A stretch of 21,551 nucleotides of DNA from NCBI GenBank assembly GCA_016295795.1, contig JAEDKN010000015.1:1-21551 (forward strand), read 5' to 3'. The notes beneath the pieces were generated by a model. It did not search any database and was not told where the DNA came from. It saw only the letters and a program-made list of their open reading frames with translations. Both the position numbers and the translations under genes were made by a program. Below are positions 1-6,357 of this stretch, piece by piece (the stretch's first letter is position 1; every line of letters starts with the position of its first letter). The DNA is from Bacilli bacterium. Its GTDB lineage: Bacteria > Bacillota_I > Bacilli_A > RF39 > UBA660.

Positions 1-33
1 AAAACAAACCAAAAGTTAAAACTTTAAAATTAC
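1..33. other. AT-rich edge, no gene
   Basis: This is the short flank beyond the insertion sequence. It holds a small A/T hairpin (AAAGTT near 13-18 pairing with AACTTT near 20-25) and no convincing ORF or RNA. It is probably the intergenic space before the next gene, which lies outside the window. Confidence 0.4.
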
Positions 34-53
34 ATTAGAAAAGAACTTCAAAT
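34..53 (-). terminator. Distal arm of a terminator split by the IS
   Basis: Positions 34-50 are the exact reverse complement of 1417-1433. Both are followed on the inner side by the triplet AAT (51-53 and 1414-1416). Removing 54-1413 and one AAT leaves a perfect 17-bp stem closed by an AAT loop, with a T-rich 3' side on the minus strand (TGAAGTTCTTTTCT). That is a rho-independent terminator shape for the gene at 1429-2970. The arm still pairs with the tip of the IS (AACTTCA with TGAAGTT), so it may now terminate orfB transcription. Confidence 0.7.
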
Positions 54-64
54 TGTGAAGTTGT
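54..64 (+). repeat. IS left terminal inverted repeat
   Basis: TGTGAAGTTGT is the outer 11 bp, identical to the inverted right end at 1403-1413. A looser match continues to about position 96. Confidence 0.7.
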
Positions 65-91
65 CAACAAAAAGTAGACAATAAAAGAACA

Positions 92-1033
92 TTATTTAAA
101 ACCTAGTTGAGTTCTATACTCAACTGGGTTTTTATATTGTAATGCAAAACTTGGACGATAATTGTTATTATCCCAAACAATATCATCTATAAATTCTTTA
201 ACGGTGTTATAATTATTCTTGTCAAAGTCAATATGCATTTCTTTTTTCATCCAGCCGTTTTTAGATTCGATGACTGGATTATCTGTTGGTGTACCAGCTC
301 TAGACATAGAACGCGTAACATTATAAGAATTAAACATATTGTTAAATGACACTGAGGAATATACGGCTCCTTGATCTGTATGGACAATAGTCTCAAGGTT
401 TTCGTATCCTCTTTTTATTTTGTTATTTAACATATTATTTAATGCTTCGCGATGATTTAAAACACCATTACCATGCATCGATTCTCTAACATCATATCCA
501 ACTATTTCATTATTAAAGACATCCAAATAAAATGTCCAATCATATGGTTTCCCTTTGAAACCTATTATCGTTGTATCTGATACTATTATTTCAAATGGTC
601 TTGAAACCTTCCAATTACCATTAACAATATTGGCATATTTAATTGATTCTTCACCAGCATGTTTATATTTATAATGTTTTGCTTTGGATTTTATTTTTAA
701 TATTTTACATACTTTATGAACTAAGTTATCTGATACTATCCAACCTGTATCACGTTTTATTATTGCATTTATTCTATGATATCCATAACTTGGTTTTCTT
801 TTATATATATCTTTTATTAATTCACCTAAATCTCTACGATTAATTTCATAATTGTTTAATATATCTTTGTTTCTTAACCATTTATAATAACCAGATCTAG
901 AAACTTTTAATATTTCACATAAAGATTTAATATTATATTCTTTACTTAATAATTCAATTATTTCATATTTAGCTTGTGTTACTTCGTGAATTTTACATAC
1001 GTACCATCTTCTTTCATTAGGAATCCTTTTTTT
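92..1033 (-). CDS. IS3-family transposase OrfB (catalytic part of OrfAB)
   Basis: This frame is open from 1039 to the stop at 92-94. It encodes the DDE transposase half. It has no ATG near its 5' end, consistent with translation as an OrfAB fusion by -1 frameshifting (about 412 aa in total). The N-terminal part begins RRWYVCKI and carries an HTH_21-type region (SLCEILKVSRSGYYKWL, then KPSYGYHRI). The rve integrase core follows. Its catalytic residues are the Asp at codon 577-575 (VSDTTI), the Asp at 376-374 (HTDQG) and the Glu at 268-266 (NPVIESKNG), with exactly 35 residues between the last two. A shorter ORF that seems to begin at 526 is only an internal TTG. The product cuts and joins the IS ends during copy-out transposition. 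Confidence 0.9.
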   Translation of the reverse strand, partial: KKRIPNERRWYVCKIHEVTQAKYEIIELLSKEYNIKSLCEILKVSRSGYYKWLRNKDILNNYEINRRDLGELIKDIYKRKPSYGYHRINAIIKRDTGWIVSDNLVHKVCKILKIKSKAKHYKYKHAGEESIKYANIVNGNWKVSRPFEIIVSDTTIIGFKGKPYDWTFYLDVFNNEIVGYDVRESMHGNGVLNHREALNNMLNNKIKRGYENLETIVHTDQGAVYSSVSFNNMFNSYNVTRSMSRAGTPTDNPVIESKNGWMKKEMHIDFDKNNYNTVKEFIDDIVWDNNNYRPSFALQYKNPVEYRTQLGFK

Positions 1034-1329
1034 AACATTTCATTCTCGATTCTTAGTTTCATATTTTCATATTCTAGTTTTTCTTCTTTTGACTTAAAAT
1101 TTTTTGTCGTAAAATATTTAACCATTTTATTTCCTGGTTTCTTTTTGTTTACCAATCCCTCAATACCATCTTTTCTATATTTTGAGACCCAAGTACTTAG
1201 CATTCCTTTTGTCACATTATGTTTCTTCGCAACTGAACTATATGCTTCTTCATAATTTAATAAGGGTTCTATAATTTTAAACTTATCATTACTTGACCAT
1301 TCTCTATATTTTTGACCTTTTGTAGCCAT
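979..1329 (-). CDS. IS3-family transposase OrfA (DNA-binding HTH protein)
   Basis: About 116 aa. The N-terminal helix-turn-helix (SVAKKHNVTKGMLSTWVSKY) binds the IS ends, and the C-terminal heptad-like stretch (SKEEKLEYENMKLRIENEML) is the usual leucine-zipper-like dimerisation helix. I place the start at 1329, not at the upstream ATG at 1338. AAAGGAG (1345-1339) directly abuts the upstream ATG but sits 9 nt before the ATG at 1329, which is a normal Shine-Dalgarno distance. Near its 3' end the gene contains the A7 run that shifts ribosomes into orfB. OrfA alone usually acts as a DNA-binding regulator of transposition. Confidence 0.88.
   Translation of the reverse strand: MATKGQKYREWSSNDKFKIIEPLLNYEEAYSSVAKKHNVTKGMLSTWVSKYRKDGIEGLVNKKKPGNKMVKYFTTKNFKSKEEKLEYENMKLRIENEMLKKGFLMKEDGTYVKFTK
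1027..1033 (-). other. Programmed -1 frameshift site (A AAA AAA G)
   Basis: On the minus strand the orfA frame reads TTA AAA AAA GGA. Slipping back one base gives AGG ATT CCT, which enters the orfB frame just upstream of RRWYVCKI. Poly-A slippery runs at the orfA/orfB overlap are the standard way IS3 elements make OrfAB. I did not resolve a stimulatory pseudoknot downstream. Confidence 0.8.
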
Positions 1330-1402
1330 TATTTTCATCTCCTTTATAATATTTTATCAAAATAAAAAGTAAACACGTTCTTTTTGTGTTCACTTTTATA
1401 TT

Positions 1403-1413
1403 ACAACTTCACA
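1403..1413 (-). repeat. IS right terminal inverted repeat
   Basis: Exact inverted copy of 54-64. It is followed by the AAT direct repeat at 1414-1416. Confidence 0.7.
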
Positions 1414-1433
1414 AATTGAAGTTCTTTTCTAAT
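1414..1433 (-). terminator. Proximal arm of the split terminator
   Basis: Positions 1417-1433 are the proximal arm of the 17-bp stem whose other arm is at 34-50. The TAG stop codon of the Ig-like gene (1431-1429) lies inside this arm. The same arrangement, a stop codon built into the terminator stem, occurs at pheT (3977). The arm can pair with the IS tip (AACTTCA with TGAAGTT) but has no U-tract on this side, so termination after the Ig-like gene is probably weakened. Confidence 0.65.
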
Positions 1434-2970
1434 TCAAGTAATAAGCTTTTGAATAACAACTTGATGTATTGCCATTCTTATCACGAACAACTATTTTTAC
1501 CATTCTTTTACCACTATCATTTAATTTAAGCTTAATGGTCCCTTGGAAAGTATTAAAATAAGTAAAATTCTGATCAATACTATTCATATTATTTATACCA
1601 TTTAAATATATATCATAACTAACAGTTTCTTTAGATGGCACAATCATCATTAAAATGCTTTCGTTGGTCCATGTTTTATCAGCTAATGGCTTTCCACTAA
1701 GAGTAGTAACTGTTAATGTTGGGCAGGTAACTTTTGTTTGCTCTACAGTAAAGCTATAAGTTTTAGAAGTAGAACTATATCCAACTCCTGTTGTTACCTT
1801 TACTTTGTATACCCCAGTTGAAGTTGCCTTATAAGTTTTGTTTGTTGCTCCTGCTATACTCTTGTCATTTATATACCACTGATATTTATATCCACTTTTA
1901 GCTGAAGTTGGATTAACGTTTGCAGTTAACATTACACTAGTAGTTGTTTTAGATGAAGCAGAAATGCTAACTGTTGGTTTTGTGTTGTCTATTTTGCTTA
2001 TTGTGACTTTTTTACTTACCGTTTTACCTTTAGAATCTTTTACAACTATTGTTACAGTTTGATTAGAAGTAAATGTTTTAGAATTGGAAGATTGATAAGT
2101 TTTACCACCATCAAACGAATAAGCCTTAGATGCTAATCCATTGCTTGCAGTAGCAGTTACAGTTAATTTTGCTGACTTAACCCATTTACTACTATTTCCA
2201 CTAATACTATTTATCTTTAAAGTATAATTATTAGTTGTTGATTTTTTAGTTGTAGTAGTATTATTAGTGGTTGTTTTATTAGTCTCTTCTTTCTTTACCG
2301 GTGTTTCTTCTTCTTTTGATTTTATATTAACAGTAAATGTATCTGATTTTATTCCATCTTTGTAATCATCATTTTTTATTTCTACAACATAATTACCTGA
2401 AGAAGTTGCTTTGTAAACATTCTCGGTAGCTCCCTCAATTAGTTTTGAGTCTTTATACCACTGATATGTTACATTAACATTTCCTGGAATAACATTTGCG
2501 CTAAGTTCTATTTCTGAAACTACTTCGTTATCATCAGTATCAGAAGTTATAACAACCGAAGGAATGATAACTTCGTCTTTAACTATATTTAATGTATAAG
2601 TTCTAACACTTTTATCTTCTGCAGTTACTTTTATAGTATGAACTAAACTATTACTTGTTATTTCTAATCTCTTATCACAGCCATCGGTTTTTGCTTTAGA
2701 ACTTTCACTACTACAAGATATACTTATTGCATCCTCACTAGTTGTAACTGAATAATTTGTCTGTTTCTTATTGAATTCTGGAGTTATATTAGCATTATTA
2801 ATTTTAAGATAACTCAAATAATTATTATTACTTTTTGTTTGCATTCCACAAGATATTACTATAACTAGAATAATTACTATTAATATTATTGCTCCTAGCA
2901 TAATAACTAGTTTTGGTTTTTTATCTTCACCATCATTATATAGGCTATTATCCTCTTCATATCTACTCAT
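1429..2970 (-). CDS. Membrane-anchored surface protein with cadherin-like and Ig-like domains
   Basis: 513 aa. A short acidic cytosolic N-terminus (1-20, ending KKPK) is followed by a hydrophobic helix (about 21-42) ending VISC. This could be a signal anchor or a lipobox-like site. Next come a cadherin-like beta-sandwich region (about 50-133, ending TYTLNIV), an Ig-like domain with YQWYKDSK (about 138-216), a Thr/Lys/Asn/Glu-rich linker (about 217-248), two further beta-rich domains (the second with YQWYINDK, about 330-412), and a C-terminal domain with Cys near residues 415 and 507. The two YQWY domains are clearly related to each other. No catalytic motif is seen; an adhesive or stalk role at the cell surface is inferred. 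RBS AAAGGGGA lies 10 nt before the ATG. The IS behind it does not truncate it, because the stop belongs to the pre-insertion terminator arm. Confidence 0.85.
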   Translation of the reverse strand: MSRYEEDNSLYNDGEDKKPKLVIMLGAIILIVIILVIVISCGMQTKSNNNYLSYLKINNANITPEFNKKQTNYSVTTSEDAISISCSSESSKAKTDGCDKRLEITSNSLVHTIKVTAEDKSVRTYTLNIVKDEVIIPSVVITSDTDDNEVVSEIELSANVIPGNVNVTYQWYKDSKLIEGATENVYKATSSGNYVVEIKNDDYKDGIKSDTFTVNIKSKEEETPVKKEETNKTTTNNTTTTKKSTTNNYTLKINSISGNSSKWVKSAKLTVTATASNGLASKAYSFDGGKTYQSSNSKTFTSNQTVTIVVKDSKGKTVSKKVTISKIDNTKPTVSISASSKTTTSVMLTANVNPTSAKSGYKYQWYINDKSIAGATNKTYKATSTGVYKVKVTTGVGYSSTSKTYSFTVEQTKVTCPTLTVTTLSGKPLADKTWTNESILMMIVPSKETVSYDIYLNGINNMNSIDQNFTYFNTFQGTIKLKLNDSGKRMVKIVVRDKNGNTSSCYSKAYYLN

Positions 2971-2999
2971 AACTATTACATCCCCTTTAATAGTTGGTT

Positions 3000-3028
3000 A
3001 TTATAACATAAAAATGCTCAAATGTAAA
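3000..3028 (-). promoter_or_regulatory. Sigma-A-type promoter inside a terminator
   Basis: -35 TTTACA (3028-3023), 17-nt spacer, -10 TATAAT (3005-3000) with an extended TG one base upstream (TGTTATAAT). It drives the Ig-like gene. The -35 box forms the loop of the terminator at 3012-3042. Confidence 0.75.
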
Positions 3029-3042
3029 GTTTTTGAGCATTT
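3012..3042 (-). terminator. Rho-independent terminator after the Nudix gene
   Basis: An 11-bp stem (3012-3022 with 3032-3042, AAATGCTCAAA) has a 9-nt loop and is followed on the minus strand by a short T-rich tract. It ends the mazG-like/Nudix operon. A weaker A/T-only hairpin (3081-3086 with 3105-3110) overlaps the Nudix stop codon. Confidence 0.75.
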
Positions 3043-3097
3043 ATCCTGTTTCCTATTTATTAAAAAATCAAATTAGCATAATCTAAAAATTTAAAAT

Positions 3098-3493
3098 TTA
3101 TAAATTAGATACTTTATCCTTTATATATTCATCTAAAAACTCTGAATCTTTTGTTACCCACTTATAATCACAGTGTTCCTCACTTAATTGAACCTTTAAA
3201 TCGTCCTTATCCACATTGATTATAAAATCCAGCTCTAAATCGTGAACTAATTTGCCATTTTCTTCTTTTATCTCATCAGTATAATGAGTAATGATTGGAG
3301 TAAATTCACAGTCAAATCCAATTTCCTCTTTTAATTCTCTTTTTAATCCTTCTTTTAAATTTTCGCCGTACTCTAAATGACCACCAGGAAACTCCCATGC
3401 ACCCGGGAACATATCGTCGTCTTCATTTCTTTTTACGGCTAAAAACAAATCATTATCTTTTAAAATTCCTGTTAAAACAATCCTTGTTTTCAT
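3098..3493 (-). CDS. Nudix (MutT-like) nucleotide hydrolase
   Basis: 131 aa, a single-domain Nudix protein. The Nudix box spans residues 38-60 and fits GX5EX7REUXEEXGU: G38, E44, R52-E53, E56-E57, G59. The preceding FPGAWEFPGG is typical of MutT-like and CTP/dCTP-pyrophosphohydrolase (NudG-like) members. Such enzymes hydrolyse modified or surplus nucleoside triphosphates to monophosphate plus PPi with Mg2+; the exact substrate cannot be read from the sequence. RBS GGAGG lies 10 nt before the ATG. It starts 28 nt after the MazG-like gene and is almost certainly cotranscribed with it, so two NTP-cleansing enzymes share one mRNA. Confidence 0.88.
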   Translation of the reverse strand: MKTRIVLTGILKDNDLFLAVKRNEDDDMFPGAWEFPGGHLEYGENLKEGLKRELKEEIGFDCEFTPIITHYTDEIKEENGKLVHDLELDFIINVDKDDLKVQLSEEHCDYKWVTKDSEFLDEYIKDKVSNL

Positions 3494-3521
3494 ATATTTT
3501 AATCCTCCAATTTTATTTTTA

Positions 3522-3860
3522 TCATTGCTTGTTTTCTATTTCAATGACCTTTTCAAGAAAAATTCTTTCTTCAAAAGCCCCACGTTTTTTATTTTTGTTA
3601 TCAGCAATCATAATAATATCATTTAAACTTTTACTTTCTAATTTTGCTAATGCTCTAATTACTTCTAACATGTCTGCTAGTTCTTCTACCCTATTGTCAC
3701 CAACCGCTTCAATTACTTCCTTATATTCTTCGTATAATTTTTTCTCTAGCTCTTCTTTATATTCGTATTTATCCAGTACTTTAATAATAGGCGTTTCTCC
3801 GTTTTCTCTTATTATAGTTGGGATTCTATCCCTTACTAATTTATTATATATTCTTTCCAT
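3522..3860 (-). CDS. MazG-like NTP pyrophosphohydrolase (COG4997-type)
   Basis: 112 aa, all-alpha NTP-PPase family. The family hallmark YNKLVRDRIP is at residues 5-14. The metal-binding acidic motifs are EEYKE (44-48) and EELAD (59-63), and the C-terminal KKRGAFEERIFL (91-102) is also conserved in this subgroup. These proteins split non-canonical or surplus NTPs to NMP and PPi. Some are annotated as phosphoribosyl-ATP pyrophosphohydrolase-like, but no histidine genes are present here, so house-cleaning is the better call. RBS AAGGAG is 6 nt from the ATG. It is the first gene of the operon with the Nudix hydrolase and has its own promoter at 3941-3969. Confidence 0.85.
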   Translation of the reverse strand: MERIYNKLVRDRIPTIIRENGETPIIKVLDKYEYKEELEKKLYEEYKEVIEAVGDNRVEELADMLEVIRALAKLESKSLNDIIMIADNKNKKRGAFEERIFLEKVIEIENKQ

Positions 3861-3940
3861 ATTTTCTCCTTATTAATGATTTCTTGTATATAATAATTAA
3901 TCATATTATTTATTTGCATATATAATTTCAAACTAAAACT

Positions 3941-3969
3941 ATTATAAGAGAAAGAGAACTCTTTTTCAA
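3941..3969 (-). promoter_or_regulatory. Strong sigma-A promoter overlapping the pheT terminator
   Basis: -35 TTGAAA (3969-3964), 17-nt spacer, -10 TATAAT (3946-3941). It drives the mazG-like/Nudix operon with a leader of roughly 75 nt. The -35 lies in the loop of the hairpin 3951-3978. Confidence 0.8.
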
Positions 3970-3978
3970 GTTCTCTTT
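3951..3978 (-). terminator. pheT terminator hairpin
   Basis: A 10-bp stem (AAAGAGAACT 3951-3960 with 3969-3978) has an 8-nt loop, followed on the minus strand by CTCTTATAAT. The T-tract is poor, so termination may be partial. The stem overlaps the pheT stop codon (3979-3977) and contains the -35 box of the next promoter. Confidence 0.65.
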
Positions 3979-6355
3979 ACTTATCTCTTACTTTTGCATT
4001 TAGTTTGTTTTCAACTTCAATAATTATTTTATTAAATATAGCCATTACTTCTTCTTCAGTTAAAGTTCTATTAGGATCTTCAAATTTTAACGAATAAGCA
4101 ATAGATTTCTTATCTTGATCTATGTTCTCTCCAACATATACATCAAATACTTCAATATTCGTTAATAATTTACCTCCTGCTCTTTTAATTACTGTAATAA
4201 CATCTTCTGAGGTAATGTCCTTATCAACTATGAATGCTAAATCCTTTTCTATGCTAGGATATTTTGATATTTCTTTAAACTTAATAGGACGCACTTTCTT
4301 GTCTATTAGTTTATTTAAACTAAGTTCACAAACATATATATTATCTTTTTTAGAAATAGTTGGATGAACTTTTCCTAAATATCCAATAGGTTCTTTATCT
4401 ACTAACACTAAAGCTGATATTCCAGGATGAATTCCATCTATTATCTCTTCTTTAAAATGGTATCTATTCTTTAATCCTAAATAATCCAATAAATTTTCTA
4501 CTATTCCTTTTAATAAATAGAAATCAACTTTAACGCTTACTCCACTCCAATTATTTGGAATATAATCTCCAAGCATCGCAATAGCTATTTTTGTCTCTTC
4601 TTGTTCTTTATCATAGTAAACATTTGAAATTTCATAGATTGAAATATCTTTAACTCCTCTTGCTTTATTATAATCTATTGTTTTAAGAAGAGAAGGAATT
4701 ATAGTCTGTCTTATATTCTTTTTATCATTACTCATTGGTCTTAGTAAAGAAATTACTTCTCTTTTTCCATAAGTAAACATGTTAGATTCTTCATCACTTA
4801 CTAATGTATAAGTTTTAACCTCATCAAGTCCTAGTGCTCTAAGCCTTTTAGAAATCAACTTTCTATACTTAACTGCACCAACATATTGACCTTCTCTAGT
4901 AGGCCCTACAGGAAGTTTTGCTTCTATATTATCATATCCATATAATCTTCCTATTTCTTCTACTAAATCTTGACGATGAGGCGCAACATCTAATCTTCTA
5001 TTTGGAATTGTGACAATATACTTATTTTCACTATATTCATATTCAAATCCTAACTTATTTAAAGAATTTTTGATGTCTTCATCACTCATTTCGATTCCTA
5101 AGAAATTCTTTACATCATCTTTTGTAACTTCAGCTGTCTTTTTTACTCTTTCTACATTATCAATCGTAACCGTACCACTTAACACTTCACCGCTAGCATA
5201 TTTTTCTAATAAGTGGCATGCTCTTTCTATTGCAATAGTAGTATATTCATAGTTAAGTCCTCTTTCATATCTAAGAGATGCTTCACTTCTTAAATCTAAT
5301 CTTAGAGAAGTATATCTAACATTTAATGGATTAAATATCGCAGCCTCTATTAAAATATCTTTGGTATTTTCATCTACTTCAGTATTCTTTCCACCCATAA
5401 CTCCTGCGATACATACTGGCTTTTCTCCATCTGTTATAACTATGTCTTCGCTAGTTAAAATTCTATTTTTAGAATCTATTGTTACAATTTCTTCATCATC
5501 TTTTGCCATTCTAACTAAGATTTTATCTCCTAGTTTATCTTTATCAAAGAAATGTAGAGGTTGGCCATATTCAAGCATAACATAATTAGAAATATCAACT
5601 ACATTATTAATAGGTCTCATACCTGCAGCAATAAGTCTATTCTTAATAAATTCTGGAGATTCTTTAATTACTACATTCTTAACAATTTTAGCATTATACA
5701 TACTACACTTATCTGTTTCTACTTTTAAACTAACATAGTTTTTTACTTCATCATTAATAGGATGAGTAGTAATATCTGGCATAGTAACTTTCTTACCTAA
5801 AACACTTGCCACTTCATATGCAAAACCAATATGATTTGTACAATCTATATTACGGTTGGGATTTAAATCTAAGTGATAAATTGTATCATCAAGACCCATA
5901 TATTTAAGGGGATCTCCTCCAACAGGAGCATTATCATCTAAAATATAAATTCCTTTTTTATAGTTTTCTTCATTAGCTTCTTCAAGACCTAATTCAGATA
6001 AAGCACAAATCATACCATTTGATTCTACTCCCCTAATTTTGCTAGGTTTTATCTCAAAATTTCCAGGTAATACTGCACCAGGTAATGATACAATTACTTT
6101 TATTCCTTCCCTTACGTTATGAGCGCCGCATACAATTTGTAACACTTCATTTCCAACATCAACTTTACAAACGTTTAAATGATCGCTATCAGGATGATCT
6201 ACTCTTTCTATTACTTTTCCAATCACTAAATTATTAATTTCTTTTGATTCGACCTGTTCAACATTAACTCCAGCTTTGGTTATCTTGTCAGCTAAATCAT
6301 GTAAGTTTTCTCCATCAAGATTGACATAATCTTTAACCCAATTCATTGAAATCAT
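3977..6355 (-). CDS. pheT: Phenylalanine--tRNA ligase beta subunit
   Basis: 792 aa, the usual bacterial length. The order is: N-terminal MNWVKDYV; EMAP/OB tRNA-binding domain (about 42-150, with HPDSDHLNVCKVD and IVCGAHNV); B3/B4 editing domain (about 210-380, with MRPINNVVDISNYVMLE and SEASLRYERG); B5 domain (about 400-475); catalytic-like core; and a C-terminal FDX-ACB anticodon-binding domain (last 95 residues, KYPSIEKDLAFIVD). It forms the alpha2-beta2 enzyme with PheS, which charges tRNA-Phe and hydrolyses mischarged Tyr-tRNA-Phe. RBS GAAGGAGG lies in the end of pheS, 7 nt before the ATG, and the genes are 2 nt apart, so they are cotranscribed and probably translationally coupled. Confidence 0.97.
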   Translation of the reverse strand: MISMNWVKDYVNLDGENLHDLADKITKAGVNVEQVESKEINNLVIGKVIERVDHPDSDHLNVCKVDVGNEVLQIVCGAHNVREGIKVIVSLPGAVLPGNFEIKPSKIRGVESNGMICALSELGLEEANEENYKKGIYILDDNAPVGGDPLKYMGLDDTIYHLDLNPNRNIDCTNHIGFAYEVASVLGKKVTMPDITTHPINDEVKNYVSLKVETDKCSMYNAKIVKNVVIKESPEFIKNRLIAAGMRPINNVVDISNYVMLEYGQPLHFFDKDKLGDKILVRMAKDDEEIVTIDSKNRILTSEDIVITDGEKPVCIAGVMGGKNTEVDENTKDILIEAAIFNPLNVRYTSLRLDLRSEASLRYERGLNYEYTTIAIERACHLLEKYASGEVLSGTVTIDNVERVKKTAEVTKDDVKNFLGIEMSDEDIKNSLNKLGFEYEYSENKYIVTIPNRRLDVAPHRQDLVEEIGRLYGYDNIEAKLPVGPTREGQYVGAVKYRKLISKRLRALGLDEVKTYTLVSDEESNMFTYGKREVISLLRPMSNDKKNIRQTIIPSLLKTIDYNKARGVKDISIYEISNVYYDKEQEETKIAIAMLGDYIPNNWSGVSVKVDFYLLKGIVENLLDYLGLKNRYHFKEEIIDGIHPGISALVLVDKEPIGYLGKVHPTISKKDNIYVCELSLNKLIDKKVRPIKFKEISKYPSIEKDLAFIVDKDITSEDVITVIKRAGGKLLTNIEVFDVYVGENIDQDKKSIAYSLKFEDPNRTLTEEEVMAIFNKIIIEVENKLNAKVRDK

Positions 6356-6357
6356 AA

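Larger units (their letters stand above)
54..1413 (-). mobile_element. IS3-family insertion sequence, apparently intact (IS150-like)
   Basis: The 1360-bp element begins TGTGAAGTTGT (54-64) and ends with its exact inverted copy (1403-1413). Partial inverted similarity continues inwards for about 30 bp, with shared AAAAGT and AAAAGAAC blocks. AAT at 51-53 and 1414-1416 is a 3-bp target duplication, as expected for IS3 elements. It carries orfA and orfB in overlapping frames, read leftwards, with an A7 slippery site and a complete D-D-(35)-E triad. No stop or frameshift damage is seen, so it could be mobile. An alternative reading takes the full 31-bp inverted repeats 34-64/1403-1433 as the ends. 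I prefer the shorter ends because they start with TG, end with CA and leave a direct repeat. Confidence 0.85.

Noticed and set aside
34..64. 31-bp terminal inverted repeats as the IS ends
   Set aside because: This would leave no convincing target duplication and would place a terminator-like arm inside the element. TG...CA ends at 54/1413 with AAT duplicates explain all bases. Kept as the alternative to test.
974..1255. Plus-strand ORF rich in Phe and Ser
   Set aside because: It is an antisense shadow of orfA. Similar shadows at 643-843, 3397-3876, 4122-4367, 5010-5252, 5361-5585, 7190-7504, 7951-8354, 15628-15822, 16514-16702, 16936-17142 and 21061-21489 were left out for the same reason.
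1346..1373. Promoter for the transposase (TTTACT, 16 nt, TATTAT)
   Set aside because: The predicted start would fall inside the ribosome site, so it cannot serve orfA as drawn.
1429..1440. C-terminus of the Ig-like protein truncated by the IS
   Set aside because: The TAG stop lies in the 17-nt arm that pairs with 34-50 and so predates the insertion. The IS starts 13 nt further on.
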